Source: Thozetella sp. PMI_491
Taxonomy: Eukaryota; Ascomycota; Sordariomycetes; Chaetosphaeriales; Chaetosphaeriaceae
NCBI GenBank assembly: GCA_021432635.1
Contig: MU270045.1
Coordinates: forward strand, 646,867 to 710,866
DNA length: 64,000 nucleotides
Direction: 5' to 3'
Of this stretch, positions 61,347-64,000 are shown one piece after another. Numbering within the stretch: position 1 is the first letter of the stretch; each line of letters begins with the position of its first letter. The position numbers and the translations under genes were made by a program. Below the pieces are notes generated by a model. The model made no database searches, was not told where the DNA came from, and saw nothing but the letters and a program-made list of their open reading frames with translations.

Positions 61347-63010
61347 CGCCCCTTCAACTGAGAACTAGCATTGAACCAGAGGCGGATAAACTGGGGAACA
61401 TAGGAGGCCGGATAAATACAAAGAAGCTAGGGGAGAGGCAAGTAGAAACTCCAGGGAGGTTTGTGGTGGTTTGAGGAGCGGAAGACGGGCGGGCAAACGA
61501 CATAAACGGCTGGAAGAAATGCAACGGCTGACCCGGCCATTCTTGGTACATGGACATTGATTAGAACGCTGAATTCGTATGTTAAACTATCTACGAGGAT
61601 GGGGTTAACGCGGATGAAGACTGCTTTTAGAGACATATGAACACTTATACCCCCCCTTCTCTCTTGCCCCATCCCTAGCTGGTTTCTTGAAGAAGAGAGA
61701 AAGATTGAATGAGATAGGGACACATGCCTCGCTGGGAGAGAGTATGGCAAAAGGTTCGTGATTCATGGTTGTGTATTATGCAGTTAGCACCCTATGCGGT
61801 CCGGCTCACCGCCTCTAGGATTGCCGTGATCCGGACAGCTCGCCCCTAGAGAAGAATCGCCCGGTGTGTATATGAAGACGTGGTACAGTACACGCTGCTG
61901 CATCTGGCAGGCGGATAAGCGTGACCTAGCTTCCTCGGTGACACCTGCGCTTTCTCGGCGTTTGGGCTTGCTCTCCAAGAAATCAGCAATCTTTGCCTCT
62001 GCCAGATTGGGAATGCTCCTGTTTGACGTTTGACTCGTCCACACTAGTCAACCCAGGCAGCGACTCGAGTAAAGTTTTTTTTATTTTATTTTTATTTTCT
62101 AGCTCGGTTAATTTTTATTTTTTTTACTTAACCCGAAAGCGGTCGCGACTGGCAGCAGTCTCGACGCGTCTACCAGGGAACGCGGGGTGGCCTGAGAATC
62201 TTGCCTACTTTACATACCTAGTCTGTTGTAAGGGTTTGCCCCCCTCCCCCCTTCTTCTATCGACAAGGCATTAAACTCCACTACAGCGTAGGCGGCACTT
62301 GGTTCTCGAATGGTGCTGGTGGGTCGGTGCTTAGGCCCTCTTCCGTCACTTCCATCATTTCAAGATAGCCTTAGCACGAGGTATGTATGTACAAACAGAC
62401 CCTCAACCTTGGCCACAAGTCTGGCCTCGTAGAAGCTGCCGCAGGAGAACGAAGGCTCCCATGATTGCTCTCTCAGCTCTTCTTGCTGCAGATGGATTGA
62501 GCTAGACAGTGCTGGTCAAGACCAGGCGAGCTCTCGAGTGTTTTGTGACGCTACGAGCCAGTTGCAATATCCCATCTGCAAGGTACTGCTTTAACAATCT
62601 ATTCGGCGGGCAGCTGGGAACCCTCTCCTTCCAACCCCCAAAACGAATTACGGCGGCGGCCAAAAAAACTCATTGGCGCTCTTGACCCCCCCCCCCCCCC
62701 CCTCCCCCCTGGTCCAGACCCACCAGTGGCAGCGGCCTCGATACCGACCGGCCCTTATCCCTTATCCAGCCCCGTCCGGACAGCACCATCGGAAAGGCTC
62801 ACTGCCTGCCTGCCTGCTGCTTGTGACCTGTGCACACTCTCCCAAGGCTCCCCGAAAGTGGCATCTGGTCATCAACCCTAACCGCCAATTCCAGCTTCCT
62901 CCCCTCAGCCACGATCGGAGTGTCTGCAATTGTGACCGAAGGCGATGCGCAGCCCTGACCGCCTCGCCCTTTGCCTCTCCACCGCGTGCTGAGCAGACAG
63001 TGGTCACTAA
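61347..63010. other. Intergenic; STE23 3' end and ubiquitin hydrolase promoter
   Basis: Holds A/T-rich sequence with T runs (62070-62130), a C run (62686-62702) and probably the leader and perhaps the first coding exon of the ubiquitin hydrolase. No complete gene is recognised. Confidence 0.5.
62686..62702 (+). repeat. Poly-C run, 17 bases
   Basis: Uninterrupted C run on the plus strand, upstream of the ubiquitin hydrolase coding region. Confidence 0.85.
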
Positions 63011-64000
63011 TGCAAGCGAAAATTCCATCGCCTTCCCCGACTCCATCCTCTCCGTCCACACTGCCGCCGCGGAGCGCTCAACCGCCGCCCGCCACCCTCC
63101 CCTTCCGATTCTTCGCACCCCTCCCCGACCGCACCAGAGCTGCACCGGCAGCTCGCCTTCACCACGTCTTCCCAAAAGAAACGGAGGACTGGCCGCGAGA
63201 CGACGAGGGAGAAGCCTCACCCATCCAGCCATTCCGCCAACTCCCCCTCCGACGTGCCCCTGCCCTCTACCGAGCAGGACGCTGATCCTGCCCTCGTCTC
63301 CTTCTCATCCACCTTTTCGGCCGGGAGCCTAGGCACGCCCAGCTACGTCCGGGGCGACTCGCTACCCGCTTCGGGCGTGCCGCCTCGCCTGCAGACCCAG
63401 CAGAGCTCCTTCACGGCCCCCGACTACGCCTCGTCCGCCGCCAGTTCGCCGTGTGCGGCCTCCGCCGACCTCTCTGTCGACAACGACCGCGCCGGCGAGC
63501 TCTTCGACTCGGCTTCTACCCTCACCGGTGTCCGGAGTCTCTCTCCGCTCGTCAACACCACCCACCGGGCCCTCATCGGCGGCCACGATCCCCAGCGGTC
63601 CTCGTCTCCCCTCAAGCGGCGAGCCTCCAGCATGGATCCCGAGCAAGACAGCCCCAAGGCGTCCGAGGATGTGGACATGACGGCGGCGCCAGACCTGAGG
63701 CAGGAGCAGCGAGCCCAGAAGGCAGATACGAAGATGCAGGATGCCACGGAAGCCGACGTGGCTGCGCCGTCCCCTTCAGAGGCCGCAGCCACTTCACAAA
63801 CCATCTCGTCGGGAGGCGCCTCTCCCGAGCAAGATTCAGTCGAGACGGCTAGCGAGCTTCCGCCCGTTGAAGAGCAGGTCAAGACCATCGAAGCCCTCGT
63901 GAAGGCCTCCGCGGAGAAGATCCCGCAAGCCGGGGATGAGGTCTACCTAGTGTCCCGGAAATGGCTCGGAAGGGCACAGGCCTTTGGCGACGCGAAACAT
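63011..64000 (+). CDS. UBP12: DUSP-containing ubiquitin C-terminal hydrolase, 5' part (partial)
   Basis: An open frame runs from just after a TAA at 63008 to the window end (330 codons) and continues beyond it. It ends in EEQVKTIEALVKA, GDEVYLVSRKWLGRAQAF, which matches the start of the DUSP domain of Ubp12/USP15-type deubiquitinases; the catalytic Cys and His boxes would lie downstream, outside the window. The sequence before it is Ser/Pro-rich with a basic block (QKKRRTGRETTREK) and SSSPLKRRASSMDPEQDSPK, as in fungal members. The first ATG in this frame is at 63632, but coding-like sequence extends well upstream of it, so the true start is probably in an earlier exon or at a splice junction near 63000-63200; the 5' boundary given is only the limit of the open frame. 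Confidence 0.7.

Noticed and set aside
1-64000. CRISPR arrays, operons and bacterial-type promoters
   Set aside because: The window is eukaryotic with introns; no regularly spaced repeats were seen.

Overview
The window reads as nuclear DNA of a GC-rich filamentous ascomycete, most likely a Sordariomycete. The clues are protein-coding genes with many short introns (about 50-90 bp, GT...AG, with CTRAC-like branch sites), strong C/G preference at third codon positions, separate genes rather than operons, and gene families typical of Pezizomycotina. I assembled exon models by hand from splice sites, reading frame and family knowledge. All complete spliced models have lengths divisible by three.

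Layout. 1-444: 3' end of an ABC (MDR-type) transporter (+). 1126-5472: Sip3/Lam-type BAR-PH-GRAM-VASt sterol-transfer protein (-). 6054-8706: APC4 of the anaphase-promoting complex (-). 9494-11255: delta-COP (-). 12844-15920: very acidic, uncharacterised protein (+). 18961-20645: NIPA-type magnesium transporter (+). 22018-23034: ribosomal protein uS3 (-). 23704-26234: myotubularin phosphatase (+). 27772-30116: PP2A scaffold subunit A (+). 30348-31375: EFM4-type eEF1A lysine methyltransferase (-). 32479-35410: Gln-rich coiled-coil protein (-). 39481-40113: GNAT acetyltransferase (+). 43610-44320: small secreted protein (+). 45261-47233: sedolisin (S53) protease (+). 48181-48721: NDUFS6-like complex I subunit (-). 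49177-50032: MPP6 exosome cofactor (+). 57817-61346: Ste23/insulin-degrading enzyme (+). From about 63011 to the end: 5' part of a DUSP-containing ubiquitin hydrolase (+).

Most genes are core housekeeping functions: cell cycle, vesicle coat, translation, phosphoinositide and phosphatase signalling, RNA surveillance, respiration and proteolysis. The 35.4-48.1 kb part differs. It is gene-poor, includes a comparatively AT-rich patch near 40.6-41.1 kb, and carries three lineage-type genes (GNAT, small secreted protein, secreted sedolisin). It looks like an accessory island. A second gene-poor stretch of 7.8 kb lies upstream of STE23.

No CRISPR array, complete tRNA or rRNA gene, or intact transposon was recognised. 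The observations most worth checking are two introns that seem to use GC donor sites, a start codon isolated in its own three-base coding exon in the delta-COP gene, an orphan exon-like segment at 16.13-16.29 kb, an uncharacterised acidic protein with a compact conserved-looking core, and a secreted cysteine-containing protein next to the secreted protease. I did not find a clearly new biological system.
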